Origin: Sulfurovum sp.
GTDB taxonomy: Bacteria > Campylobacterota > Campylobacteria > Campylobacterales > Sulfurovaceae
NCBI GenBank assembly: GCA_015661535.1
Contig: DQVY01000258.1
Coordinates: 1-17,248 of the forward strand
DNA: 17,248 nt
Direction: 5' to 3'
Every line of letters starts with the position of its first letter. Position 1 is the stretch's first letter. A program made the translations under genes and the position numbers. Positions 1 to 6,343 of the stretch are shown one piece after another. The notes under the pieces were generated by a model that had not been told where the DNA came from, ran no database searches, and was given only the letters and a program-made list of their open reading frames with translations.

Positions 1-1697
1 GCATGCAGCCTTTTTCTGCTACCTTCCTTTATGAACAGTATTCACTCTACCAGAATGCTTCATTGGAGACTTTTGATGTTTGGTTCTTGGAAAAATACCC
101 TGATCATGAAGAGGTGATGGATATCTACCTCGATATCAGTTCTGAGTTTGAAAAAGAGAAAATCGAGTATGGTTTTGCTTCATTTAATGACCTTTTGCTG
201 CGAATGAACAGACACTTGGAAACGAACACAATTCCTTTTACCGAAGTCCTGGTAGACGAATATCAAGATACCAATACCCTGCAGTCTGCGCTGATCGATA
301 CCTTAAAGCCAGAGTCACTTTTTTGTGTAGGCGATTATGACCAGAGTATTTATGCCTTTAATGGTGCGAATATTGAGAATATTGCTACCTATTCAACACG
401 TTACCCCAATGCAAAGGTATTTACCTTAAAGACAAACTACCGTTCTACTGCACCCATTTTGTCCTTGGCAAACAGGGTAATAGAGCGTAATGAACGTATC
501 TATCCCAAGAAGCTTGAAGTAGGGCGTGAAGTGAAAGCCTATCCGCCTAAGTTACTGATGTATAATGATCTGTTTGAGCAGTATCAGTCCATTGCTCATG
601 GGATCAAACAGACCCATGTGCCTAACGATCAGATCGCTGTGATATTTCGGAACAACTCCTCTGCAGATGGTGTGGAAGCTTCGTTGCGAGAGTATGGCAT
701 ACCGTGTAAGCGTAAAGGCGGTACAAGCTTTTTTGATGCCAAAGAGATCAAGTTTTTACTAGACCTCATGTCGCTGCTTGTCAATCCTAAAGATATGATG
801 GCATTTATTCATGTCTTTGAATATGCTCGGGGTGTGGGTTCTGCTTTGTCTAAAGAGTTTTTTCAGTGTTTTTTACATTTTGGAGAGGGTCGTTTTATGC
901 AGGGGGTCTTGTACCCAAAAGTACATGATCTTCCCAAACTGAATCCCAATAAAAACATACAGCTTGGACTTTTTGATGATGACCAGGAGATAGGGTCTGC
1001 TGCACGTTTTAAACTCTTGAATCTGGAGAAGGAGATCTATAAACATCCTTTACTCAAACATCCTAAAGTAACCCATGACGGGGTACTTTTCTTTAAAGAG
1101 TTTTATACGCTTATGCGTTCCATTCATACATTGGAAAAACCTTCAGATATTTTAAAAGAAGCGATCAATTCTACACTCTATAAAGGTATTGTTGAATTGC
1201 TTTCCATTCAACGCGGACGACTTAAATCCGGTGAAGTAGATGAAGAGAAGAAAAAACAGGCAAAAGAGCGCATCAACAGAAAAGCAAGGTTACTGCTTGA
1301 CCTTTCACGTCAGTACAAAGAGTTAAGACGTTTTGTCAATGCCATGGTACTGGGTGGCAATGAACTGAGTGAAGGTGAGGGTGTGAATCTCTTGACGGTG
1401 CATGCTTCAAAAGGTTTAGAGTTCCCCGAAGTATACGTCATAGACCTTGTTGATGGACGTTTCCCTAACAGAAAGATGATGTCAAGTATAGAAGAAGAGA
1501 GACGACTTTTTTATGTGGCAGTCACCCGTGCAAAAGACAGATTGTATCTCTCTTTGGCTAAATTTGACAGGGTTAAGAAGATAGACTACAAACCTTCACA
1601 GTTCTTACATGAAGCAGGGCTTGTAAAAGGTGAGTTTATAGAGCCTGAAGTGAAAGAGAAGAAGCCTAGGAAAAAGAAAGAAGAAGATCTTTCCTAA
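1..1697 (+). CDS. uvrD: UvrD/PcrA/Rep-family superfamily 1A DNA helicase, 5' end cut off by window
   Basis: ATP-driven 3'-to-5' DNA helicase of the UvrD/PcrA/Rep group, acting in excision repair, mismatch repair or replication restart. The first visible Met codon is at 3, but the family's Walker A motif and motif Ia are absent. With 564 visible residues against roughly 680-720 for the family, the gene almost certainly begins upstream. Counting from the codon at 3, visible motifs are Walker B VDEYQDTN (84-91), motif III GDYDQSIYAFNGA (110-122), motif IV TNYRST (about 144-149), motif V VHASKGLEF (466-474) and motif VI with RRLFYVAVTRAKDR (500-513). The tail is lysine-rich (KKPRKKKEEDLS). The stop codon overlaps that of the opposing gene by 4 bases. 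UvrD, PcrA and Rep cannot be told apart from this fragment, so the symbol is provisional; the family is sure. Confidence 0.93.
   Translation, partial: MQPFSATFLYEQYSLYQNASLETFDVWFLEKYPDHEEVMDIYLDISSEFEKEKIEYGFASFNDLLLRMNRHLETNTIPFTEVLVDEYQDTNTLQSALIDTLKPESLFCVGDYDQSIYAFNGANIENIATYSTRYPNAKVFTLKTNYRSTAPILSLANRVIERNERIYPKKLEVGREVKAYPPKLLMYNDLFEQYQSIAHGIKQTHVPNDQIAVIFRNNSSADGVEASLREYGIPCKRKGGTSFFDAKEIKFLLDLMSLLVNPKDMMAFIHVFEYARGVGSALSKEFFQCFLHFGEGRFMQGVLYPKVHDLPKLNPNKNIQLGLFDDDQEIGSAARFKLLNLEKEIYKHPLLKHPKVTHDGVLFFKEFYTLMRSIHTLEKPSDILKEAINSTLYKGIVELLSIQRGRLKSGEVDEEKKKQAKERINRKARLLLDLSRQYKELRRFVNAMVLGGNELSEGEGVNLLTVHASKGLEFPEVYVIDLVDGRFPNRKMMSSIEEERRLFYVAVTRAKDRLYLSLAKFDRVKKIDYKPSQFLHEAGLVKGEFIEPEVKEKKPRKKKEEDLS
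1671..1693 (-). terminator. possible weak intrinsic terminator of the leftward rsmD/NYN group
   Basis: Read leftward, the stop codon of the NYN gene is followed at once by GAAAGA, a six-base loop, TCTTTC and then TTTTT: a 6-bp AT-rich stem plus a T-run. The T-run is the complement of the lysine codons in the tail of the opposing helicase. The stem is weak, so this is only a candidate. Confidence 0.35.
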
Positions 1698-2440
1698 GAA
1701 AATCTTTTGTCTCTTATACTCATCTGTTTACTGTCCTCATCGACATAGATATCAAAGAGATCTATTTCATCTATGAGGTTACTTAACTTCTTGTAACCAT
1801 AATTGATGGGAGAAAAAGAGCTTGAATTGTTGATGTATTGTCCGATACTCGCAAGGTTTGCCCACCCGTCTTCGTCCATTGTCTGCTCTACGGCAGTGCG
1901 CAGTACATTGACCAGCCATGTGTCCTGACGCATCTCTTTACCTGATTTTCGTACAGGTGCTTGTATGACATCTATGGGTTCATTGCCTTGTCCGACATAG
2001 CCTTTCATCAATTTTTCTGTAAAAATAAACTGTGAACACGCAGCCATAAAAGGTTTAGGTGTTTTTTTCTCACCAAAACCAAATACTTTAATACCTTCTG
2101 CCTGTACACGCATGACCACAGGGGTAAAGTCTGAATCTGAGGTGGCAAATGCAAAGGCATCTATGTCCTTGGTATGCAGCAGGTCAATAGCATCAATGGT
2201 CATCAGAATGTCTGTGGCATTTTTGTTTTTAGAGTAGTCAAACTGCTGTATGGGTTTAATAGCAAATTCCAAAAGTTTGTCTTCCCAGTTCTTGAGATTG
2301 TCTTTTGTCCAGTTTCCATAGGCCTGGCGTATGTTCACGATGCCATATTTACTTAGTTCGTTAATGATACCTTCTATAGAACGGTGTGAAATGTTGTCAC
2401 AGTCAATAAAAAGTGCGATGTGGTCTTCTTTTTTAGTCAT
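1694..2440 (-). CDS. NYN-domain (LabA/DUF88) protein with C-terminal OST-HTH/LOTUS domain, putative RNase or RNA-binding protein
   Basis: 248 aa, cytosolic. The N-terminal NYN (PIN-like nuclease) fold shows the expected acidic metal-binding positions: FIDCDN (Asp13, Asp15), NATDILMTIDAID (Asp77, Asp83, Asp86) and ATSDSDFTP (Asp102, Asp104). GIKVFGFGEKKTPKPF (about 116-131) is typical of the bacterial DUF88/LabA subgroup. Residues about 172-235 (WLVNVLRTAVEQTMDEDGWA, then ...YGYKKLSNLIDEIDLF) read as an OST-HTH/LOTUS domain, a winged helix that binds RNA in other proteins. The ATG follows AGGAG by 8 bases and overlaps the end of rsmD by 8 bases, so the two are co-translated, consistent with an RNA-related job. 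The substrate is not known. Fold assignment is strong; nuclease activity is inferred from the retained Asp residues. Confidence 0.87.
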   Translation of the reverse strand: MTKKEDHIALFIDCDNISHRSIEGIINELSKYGIVNIRQAYGNWTKDNLKNWEDKLLEFAIKPIQQFDYSKNKNATDILMTIDAIDLLHTKDIDAFAFATSDSDFTPVVMRVQAEGIKVFGFGEKKTPKPFMAACSQFIFTEKLMKGYVGQGNEPIDVIQAPVRKSGKEMRQDTWLVNVLRTAVEQTMDEDGWANLASIGQYINNSSSFSPINYGYKKLSNLIDEIDLFDIYVDEDSKQMSIRDKRFS

Positions 2441-3062
2441 GAAGATTCTCCTGGGTTTTAGGTTTATAATAGGTCATCGTACTTCGACCAAACTTTTTGC
2501 GTTTCATCAGTTCCAAAGCACCGATTGTATCTGGCATGTCAAGGTTTGTCATGTGTTCGACAATGACCATCTCTGTAACATCTGCATCTAAGCCTTTTAT
2601 GAGGGCAAGGGTTTTGTCATAGACATCATCCATACCGTCACGGGTAGAGAAGGGAGGGTCAAAGTAAAAGTAGGTCTTTTCTTTAGACTTTTTTACCATT
2701 TCATATACCAGTGGGAATTTTTCAAAACTGTCTCCATAAAAGAGATGAGACCTAGAAGCATCTATACGCTTGACATTGCCTTCAAGACAGTGAAATGCGG
2801 TTTTGTTGTACTCCATAAAATAACATTGGCCTGCACCACGGCTCAGTGCTTCGAGTCCAATGGAACCTGAACCGGAAAAAACTTCAACAAAGTTTTTATC
2901 AATGATGTCAAACTGAAGGGTATTGAACAGGGACTCTTTTAAGATGCCTTTAGAGCTCCTTGTGGTAAAAATATCGGGTATCTCGATCTTTTTACCTTTG
3001 TATTTACCCGCGGTGATCGTTGTGGTGAAAATTTTAATTTTTTCTTTTGGGCCTCTTGCCAT
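2433..3062 (-). CDS. rsmD: 16S rRNA (guanine(966)-N(2))-methyltransferase RsmD
   Basis: SAM-dependent methyltransferase that in E. coli modifies G966 (N2) of 16S rRNA in the assembling 30S subunit. At 209 aa it is slightly longer than the usual 180-200. Visible motifs: TRSSKGILKESLFNTL (about 34-49, matching the RxTxxRVREALFN region), the SAM-binding loop FVEVFSGSGSIGLEALSRGA (58-77), the catalytic DPPF motif (YFYFDPPF, 131-138), and KKFGRSTMTYY near the C-terminus, characteristic of RsmD. The ATG is preceded by GGGAAAGAG. The gene lies 52 bases downstream of the cell-wall hydrolase gene and overlaps the NYN gene. The short gap contains AT-rich -10-like stretches (TAAAAT, TATAAA read leftward), so a separate promoter is possible. 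Confidence 0.93.
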   Translation of the reverse strand: MARGPKEKIKIFTTTITAGKYKGKKIEIPDIFTTRSSKGILKESLFNTLQFDIIDKNFVEVFSGSGSIGLEALSRGAGQCYFMEYNKTAFHCLEGNVKRIDASRSHLFYGDSFEKFPLVYEMVKKSKEKTYFYFDPPFSTRDGMDDVYDKTLALIKGLDADVTEMVIVEHMTNLDMPDTIGALELMKRKKFGRSTMTYYKPKTQENLHD

Positions 3063-3114
3063 GAACTCTTTCCCTGCTTTACGTTTATATGCTTTGATTT
3101 TAGCGAAATTTCTG

Positions 3115-4446
3115 TTAAAAATTGACGATGGAGCTTAGGGTATTGATAAGTTTACTGCCTTCTCGTATATCTGAACGTTCTTTACCCGGTTCGGTACTAG
3201 TAATGATGGTACGTCCGGTAATAAGTTTGGTTCTGTCTTTTTTGCGTATACCCCAGTAGGTATGCATGATCACAGGTTCATTCTTGAAGTGACCAAGATA
3301 AAGTACTATATGTCCGCCTACATGTAAAAGAGAACGGAAGGGTTCTGCTTTTTGGATGATCTTTTTTTTCTTTTTTGCCTTACTGAGGCCTCTTATGTTG
3401 ATGCGTTTTCCATCTTTTGCCTGTTTACCGGAGTTGCGACGTAAAAAGATGCCAAAAGGACCGAGAAAATCTCTGGTAGTAGCAGAACAGTCGCGACACT
3501 CATAGCTCCCGCCCCAGCCATAAGGTTCTCCATAAAATTCTTTTGCGATCATGGCAACATTCTTAGGGGTAAAGGGAAGGGGTTTTTTAGCAAGGATATT
3601 GGTCTTGGTTGCAATGACTTTTTCTATTTGAGCGTGGCCCTTTTTGTCACGAGAGGCGACAAGGTAGTGCTTTCTATCTTTGGCTATGGGGAAGAGGGCA
3701 CCCAGTTTCACCAAAGAGATCGCTTTCTTACCGTTATAGAGACGTAGATTGTCTTTGATGACCACCGCATAATGGTCGTTTTTGAACTTTTTGATGAATT
3801 CTGAAGAGACTAAGGCTATATCAGATGTTTTGACCCAGCCAAAAGAGTAGGAAGCCTGCACAAAAGCCCATTTTTTATCTCTTGAATAGTGTGATATAAG
3901 CAGGGGGATGTTGATATGTAAAGCTGAGTTCTGATTGTAGTCAAAAGGAAAGCCTTCTCCTGTTTTTTTTGGGTCTCGGTAAAAGGCTTGGGAAGTAGGG
4001 AGTGCTTTGACATTGGTACGACGAATAGTGATAGCTTTATATTTTTTACTATTAAAATGTTCATAGTGTGCATTGTTTATCCATTTATTGTAAACAGATG
4101 CCGGTATAACAGCGCCTTTCTCTCTGTATATACGTTTTTTTGTGACAAATCGTACTTCCCAGCCAAAATCTTTTTTAGGTATTTCAAGTTTGTTTATTGT
4201 CCATGGTTTGAAGTATTTTTTATTGTATGCTTTATCGAGTTTTTTCTGTTTCTTAGAGGAAAAAGGTTTGATCTGATTGGCATAATAAGATGGGTTTTGA
4301 GGTATGCGTTTCATATCGGCCACTTTATGCTTGGGCATACGGTCAATTTTACTTTTGGTCCGTTTACTCTCTTGGAGTGTGTAGTCGGCATGAAGGGTCG
4401 TAACGGTAAGGAGTAGCAGAAAGATAAGACGTAGTTTTTGATGCAT
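3115..4446 (-). CDS. exported SH3-domain NlpC/P60 (C40) cell-wall peptidase
   Basis: 443 aa. Residues 1-20 form a signal peptide (MHQKLRLIFLLLLTVTTLHA, cleavage likely before Asp21), so it should act in the periplasm on peptidoglycan cross-link peptides. The layout fits the SH3_6 / N_NLPC_P60 / NLPC_P60 architecture: an N-terminal region ending near 120, one or two SH3-like barrels (about 135-285, including WAFVQASYSFGWVKTSD), then the catalytic domain. Catalytic Cys320 is in YGWGGSYECRDCSATTRD; His379 in GGHIVLYLG is the probable catalytic His; His395 may complete the site. PFGIFLRRNS (330-339) is typical of this subgroup. The Shine-Dalgarno is poor (AAAGAA/AAGAAC stretches), and a 135-base folded leader precedes the gene. 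Two A8 runs occur in the coding strand. Cleavage specificity cannot be read from sequence. Confidence 0.9.
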   Translation of the reverse strand: MHQKLRLIFLLLLTVTTLHADYTLQESKRTKSKIDRMPKHKVADMKRIPQNPSYYANQIKPFSSKKQKKLDKAYNKKYFKPWTINKLEIPKKDFGWEVRFVTKKRIYREKGAVIPASVYNKWINNAHYEHFNSKKYKAITIRRTNVKALPTSQAFYRDPKKTGEGFPFDYNQNSALHINIPLLISHYSRDKKWAFVQASYSFGWVKTSDIALVSSEFIKKFKNDHYAVVIKDNLRLYNGKKAISLVKLGALFPIAKDRKHYLVASRDKKGHAQIEKVIATKTNILAKKPLPFTPKNVAMIAKEFYGEPYGWGGSYECRDCSATTRDFLGPFGIFLRRNSGKQAKDGKRINIRGLSKAKKKKKIIQKAEPFRSLLHVGGHIVLYLGHFKNEPVIMHTYWGIRKKDRTKLITGRTIITSTEPGKERSDIREGSKLINTLSSIVNF

Positions 4447-4528
4447 AGTAAAGTTCTTTTCTTTTTATAATAAACTAGTTTGGTTAATGGTTGGTGTATT
4501 GAAGCTGTATTTAGTAGAAAATGAAGTA

Positions 4529-4581
4529 TGCTGCCCCCAAAAAAAGGGATCATGCAGGGGCAGCACGTTGTGAATTACAAC
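4529..4581 (-). promoter_or_regulatory. folded 5' leader (two consecutive hairpins) of the NlpC/P60 gene, or start of a small RNA
   Basis: Read leftward from the predicted +1 (4581), the transcript would open with hairpin GTTGT-aattc-ACAAC (4581-4567), one unpaired base, then a perfect 9-bp GC-rich stem TGCTGCCCC / GGGGCAGCA (4565-4557 with 4537-4529) closing a 19-base loop. That loop holds CCC and a run of seven T, so CCC could instead pair locally with the right-hand G run. No T-run follows the second stem, so it is not a standard terminator. I match it to no named RNA family. It may stabilise the mRNA, control translation or be a small RNA. Confidence 0.5.
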
Positions 4582-4587
4582 AGAAGC

Positions 4588-4593
4588 ATTATA
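4588..4593 (-). promoter_or_regulatory. sigma-70 -10 box (TATAAT) for the NlpC/P60 gene
   Basis: Perfect TATAAT read leftward, in the context TAGGCTATAATGCTTCT. Campylobacterota housekeeping promoters usually show a strong -10 and an AT-rich upstream rather than a -35 box, as here. A start 7 bases past the box falls at 4581, the first base of the leader hairpin. Sixteen of 17 bases match the promoter found before the uracil-DNA glycosylase gene. Confidence 0.65.
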
Positions 4594-4620
4594 GCCTAAA
4601 TAGTGTTAATTTAATGTGAA

Positions 4621-4639
4621 TTTTATAATTATTATAAAA
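4621..4639. promoter_or_regulatory. perfect 19-bp AT-only palindrome, possible operator
   Basis: TTTTATAAT-t-ATTATAAAA: 9-bp arms around one central base. It lies between the end of the DUF2062 gene and the promoter of the NlpC/P60 gene, about 40-58 bases upstream of the predicted +1. The core ATAATnATTAT resembles the 7-1-7 Fur box described in Helicobacter. It could equally be the 3' hairpin of the DUF2062 transcript or chance in AT-rich DNA. Confidence 0.35.
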
Positions 4640-4652
4640 TAAAATGATGTTT

Positions 4653-5177
4653 TTAACTTTTTTCTTTCTTTTGTGCTTTCTCTTTTCTTGCTGTATTGCG
4701 TTCATGTTTCTCACTATGTACAGAGCGTATCCATAATCGGTTCAGCAGTACATAAATAAGACCAGTGACAACAATGGAGTAAAATGCAGTACCTACATAA
4801 AGCGGTACAAATATTTCTCCGATATTGGCAGAGAACCACGCCATAGTAAGTTCAATATCATCGATCCCCTCTTTGCCTAAAATGAAGTTTCCTGTGAGGT
4901 ACTCCATATAGTACATAGGGGGCATGGTGAAGGGGTTGCTCAGCCAAACCATAGAGATGGCTATGGGTACATTAAAGCGAATGAGGGGGGTGGTTGCCAT
5001 GACTGCAAGCATCTGCATAGGCATAGGGATAAAACCCCAGAAAAGACCTACAGCAACCCCTCTTGTGATCATTCTTCTGTTTACCGATAGGTAGGCTTTG
5101 GGTAATTTGTATTTTTCTAAAAATGCATCTATTTTACTTTTTCCTGATGCTTTCTTTTTAAAAACTTTTCGTATCAT
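4653..5177 (-). CDS. DUF2062 inner-membrane protein
   Basis: 174 aa, matching the DUF2062 family. The family core is clear: MITRGVAVGLFWGFIPMPMQ (36-55), the hydrophobic stretch MLAVMATTPLIRFNVPIAIS, then WLSNPFTMPPMYYMEYLTG (78-96). A last membrane segment spans about 122-146 (EIFVPLYVGTAFYSIVVTGLIYVLL). The tail (150-174) is strongly charged and lysine-rich and is probably cytoplasmic. Molecular function is not established for the family; members are sometimes found with envelope or lipid genes. The Shine-Dalgarno is weak (only GGA upstream of the ATG). It diverges from prs across 114 bases and lies 206 bases upstream of the NlpC/P60 gene on the same strand. Confidence 0.85.
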   Translation of the reverse strand: MIRKVFKKKASGKSKIDAFLEKYKLPKAYLSVNRRMITRGVAVGLFWGFIPMPMQMLAVMATTPLIRFNVPIAISMVWLSNPFTMPPMYYMEYLTGNFILGKEGIDDIELTMAWFSANIGEIFVPLYVGTAFYSIVVTGLIYVLLNRLWIRSVHSEKHERNTARKEKAQKKEKS

Positions 5178-5254
5178 TTTAATCCATAGTTATATTTATA
5201 TTGCAATAGTGTAATACTAGAGAGCTTTAAATCCCCTTTTTATGATGTTTTGTG

Positions 5255-5260
5255 TAAAAT
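5255..5260 (+). promoter_or_regulatory. candidate -10 box for prs
   Basis: TAAAAT 31 bases before the prs ATG in the 114-base divergent spacer (5178-5291), with a start predicted near 5267. There is no clear -35 box, as usual in this phylum. A second -10-like TATGAT lies at 5241-5246. The opposite direction, toward DUF2062, shows only loose AT-rich matches. Confidence 0.4.
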
Positions 5261-5291
5261 ACGCCTAATAAATAACTATAAAAGGTACACC

Positions 5292-6230
5292 ATGAGTGGA
5301 TATATGATTTTTTCTGGCACATCAAACCCCGAACTCTCTCAAGAGATAGCCAAATATTTGGAAATGCCACTCTCTGAAGCCATTATCAACCGTTTTTCTG
5401 ATGGCGAGATAAATGTAAAAATTGCCGAGTCTGTACGTGGTAAAGATGTGTTCATTATTCAACCTACCTCCGCTCCAGCCAATGACAATCTTATGGAACT
5501 GCTTATTATGACAGATGCTCTGAAACGTTCTTCTGCAAAATCAATTACCGCTGTGGTGCCATACTATGGGTATGCAAGACAAGACAGAAAAGCAGCACCA
5601 CGTGTGCCTATTTCTGCTAAACTGGTTGCAAACCTTATGGAGACTTCAGGTATTACACGTATGGTCACGGTTGATCTGCATGCTTCTCAGATACAAGGTT
5701 TTTTTGATATCCCTGTTGACAACCTTTATGGAGCTATTTTGTTTATGGACTATATTCGTTCTAAAAACTTTAAAAATCCTGTGATCGCATCTCCTGATAT
5801 CGGCGGTGTAGCCAGAGCAAGATACTTTGCCAATAAACTGGGCTTAGATATGGTCATTGTAGACAAACGCCGTGAAAAAGCAAATGAGTCTGAAGTGATG
5901 AACGTGATCGGTGATGTCAAAGGGAAAGATATTATTCTTATTGATGACATGGTAGATACTGCAGGGACTATGGTAAAAGGTGCCGCTGCACTTAAAAAAC
6001 TTGGCGCAACATCAGTCATGGCATGTTGTACACACCCGGTACTTTCAGGACCAGCCTATGAACGTATAGAAAATGGGGACCTCGATGAGTTAGTAGTGGC
6101 AAATACCATTCCTATGAGTAGAAAATGTTCTAAAATAAAAATGCTCTCTACCGCTTCTATGCTGGGTGAGGTCATACGAAGAGTACATAACAATGAAAGT
6201 GTGAATTCACTTTTTGAAAGCAACACATAA
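5292..6230 (+). CDS. prs: ribose-phosphate pyrophosphokinase (PRPP synthetase)
   Basis: Makes PRPP from ribose 5-phosphate and ATP (releasing AMP) in the cytosol; PRPP feeds purine, pyrimidine, NAD, histidine and tryptophan synthesis. 312 aa, close to the 315 of E. coli. Visible features: N-terminal MSGYMIFSGTSNPEL, PYYGYARQDRK (ATP-binding flexible region), VDLHASQIQGFFDIPVDNLY (127-146, PRPP synthetase signature with His130), DIGGVARARYFA, and the PRPP-binding loop ILIDDMVDTAGTM (215-227). ATG at 5292 is chosen over an in-frame ATG at 5250 because AAAGG lies 7 bases upstream, the predicted transcript starts after 5250, and the N-terminus then matches the family. It is followed by the structured 113-base gap before lepA. 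Confidence 0.97.
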   Translation: MSGYMIFSGTSNPELSQEIAKYLEMPLSEAIINRFSDGEINVKIAESVRGKDVFIIQPTSAPANDNLMELLIMTDALKRSSAKSITAVVPYYGYARQDRKAAPRVPISAKLVANLMETSGITRMVTVDLHASQIQGFFDIPVDNLYGAILFMDYIRSKNFKNPVIASPDIGGVARARYFANKLGLDMVIVDKRREKANESEVMNVIGDVKGKDIILIDDMVDTAGTMVKGAAALKKLGATSVMACCTHPVLSGPAYERIENGDLDELVVANTIPMSRKCSKIKMLSTASMLGEVIRRVHNNESVNSLFESNT

Positions 6231-6239
6231 AAATTCGGA

Positions 6240-6260
6240 AGTGGAGACTTCAGTCCCACT
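6240..6260. repeat. REP-like imperfect palindrome
   Basis: AGTGGAGAC-TTCA-GTCCCACT: 5 bp, a one-base bulge and 3 bp around a TTCA loop, starting 10 bases after the prs stop. The GGGACTnnAGTCCC-type core resembles short dispersed palindromes in many bacterial genomes, but only one copy is in the window, so repeat status is inferred. It may also protect the prs mRNA 3' end. Confidence 0.35.
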
Positions 6261-6264
6261 CAAA

Positions 6265-6317
6265 GGTACCCACAAGGGGTACCCTACATTATATTATTGT
6301 AGGAGAAATCCCTTGTG
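6265..6317 (+). promoter_or_regulatory. lepA leader with two mutually exclusive hairpins
   Basis: Fold A: GGTACCC (6265-6271), five-base loop, GGGTACC (6277-6283). Fold B: CACAAGGGGT (6271-6280) pairs with ATCCCTTGTG (6308-6317), 10 bp with one G-T pair, enclosing CCTACA / TGTAGG (6283-6288 with 6298-6303). A and B share bases 6271-6283, so they cannot coexist. B also buries an AGGAG at 6301-6305. No long T-run follows A. This could be an attenuator-like switch, an mRNA processing site or two adjacent repeats. Confidence 0.4.
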
Positions 6318-6343
6318 TTTGCCCTTGAAATTAAGGAAATACA

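Noticed and set aside
4529..4565. GC-rich 9-bp stem as an intrinsic terminator
   Set aside because: No T-run follows the stem on either strand (the T-run is inside the loop), and it lies downstream of a strong leftward promoter, so a leader structure fits better.
5250..5291. ATG at 5250 as start of prs
   Set aside because: No ribosome site, overlaps the -10 region, and adds 14 residues not expected in PRPP synthetase; the ATG at 5292 has AAAGG and the family N-terminus.
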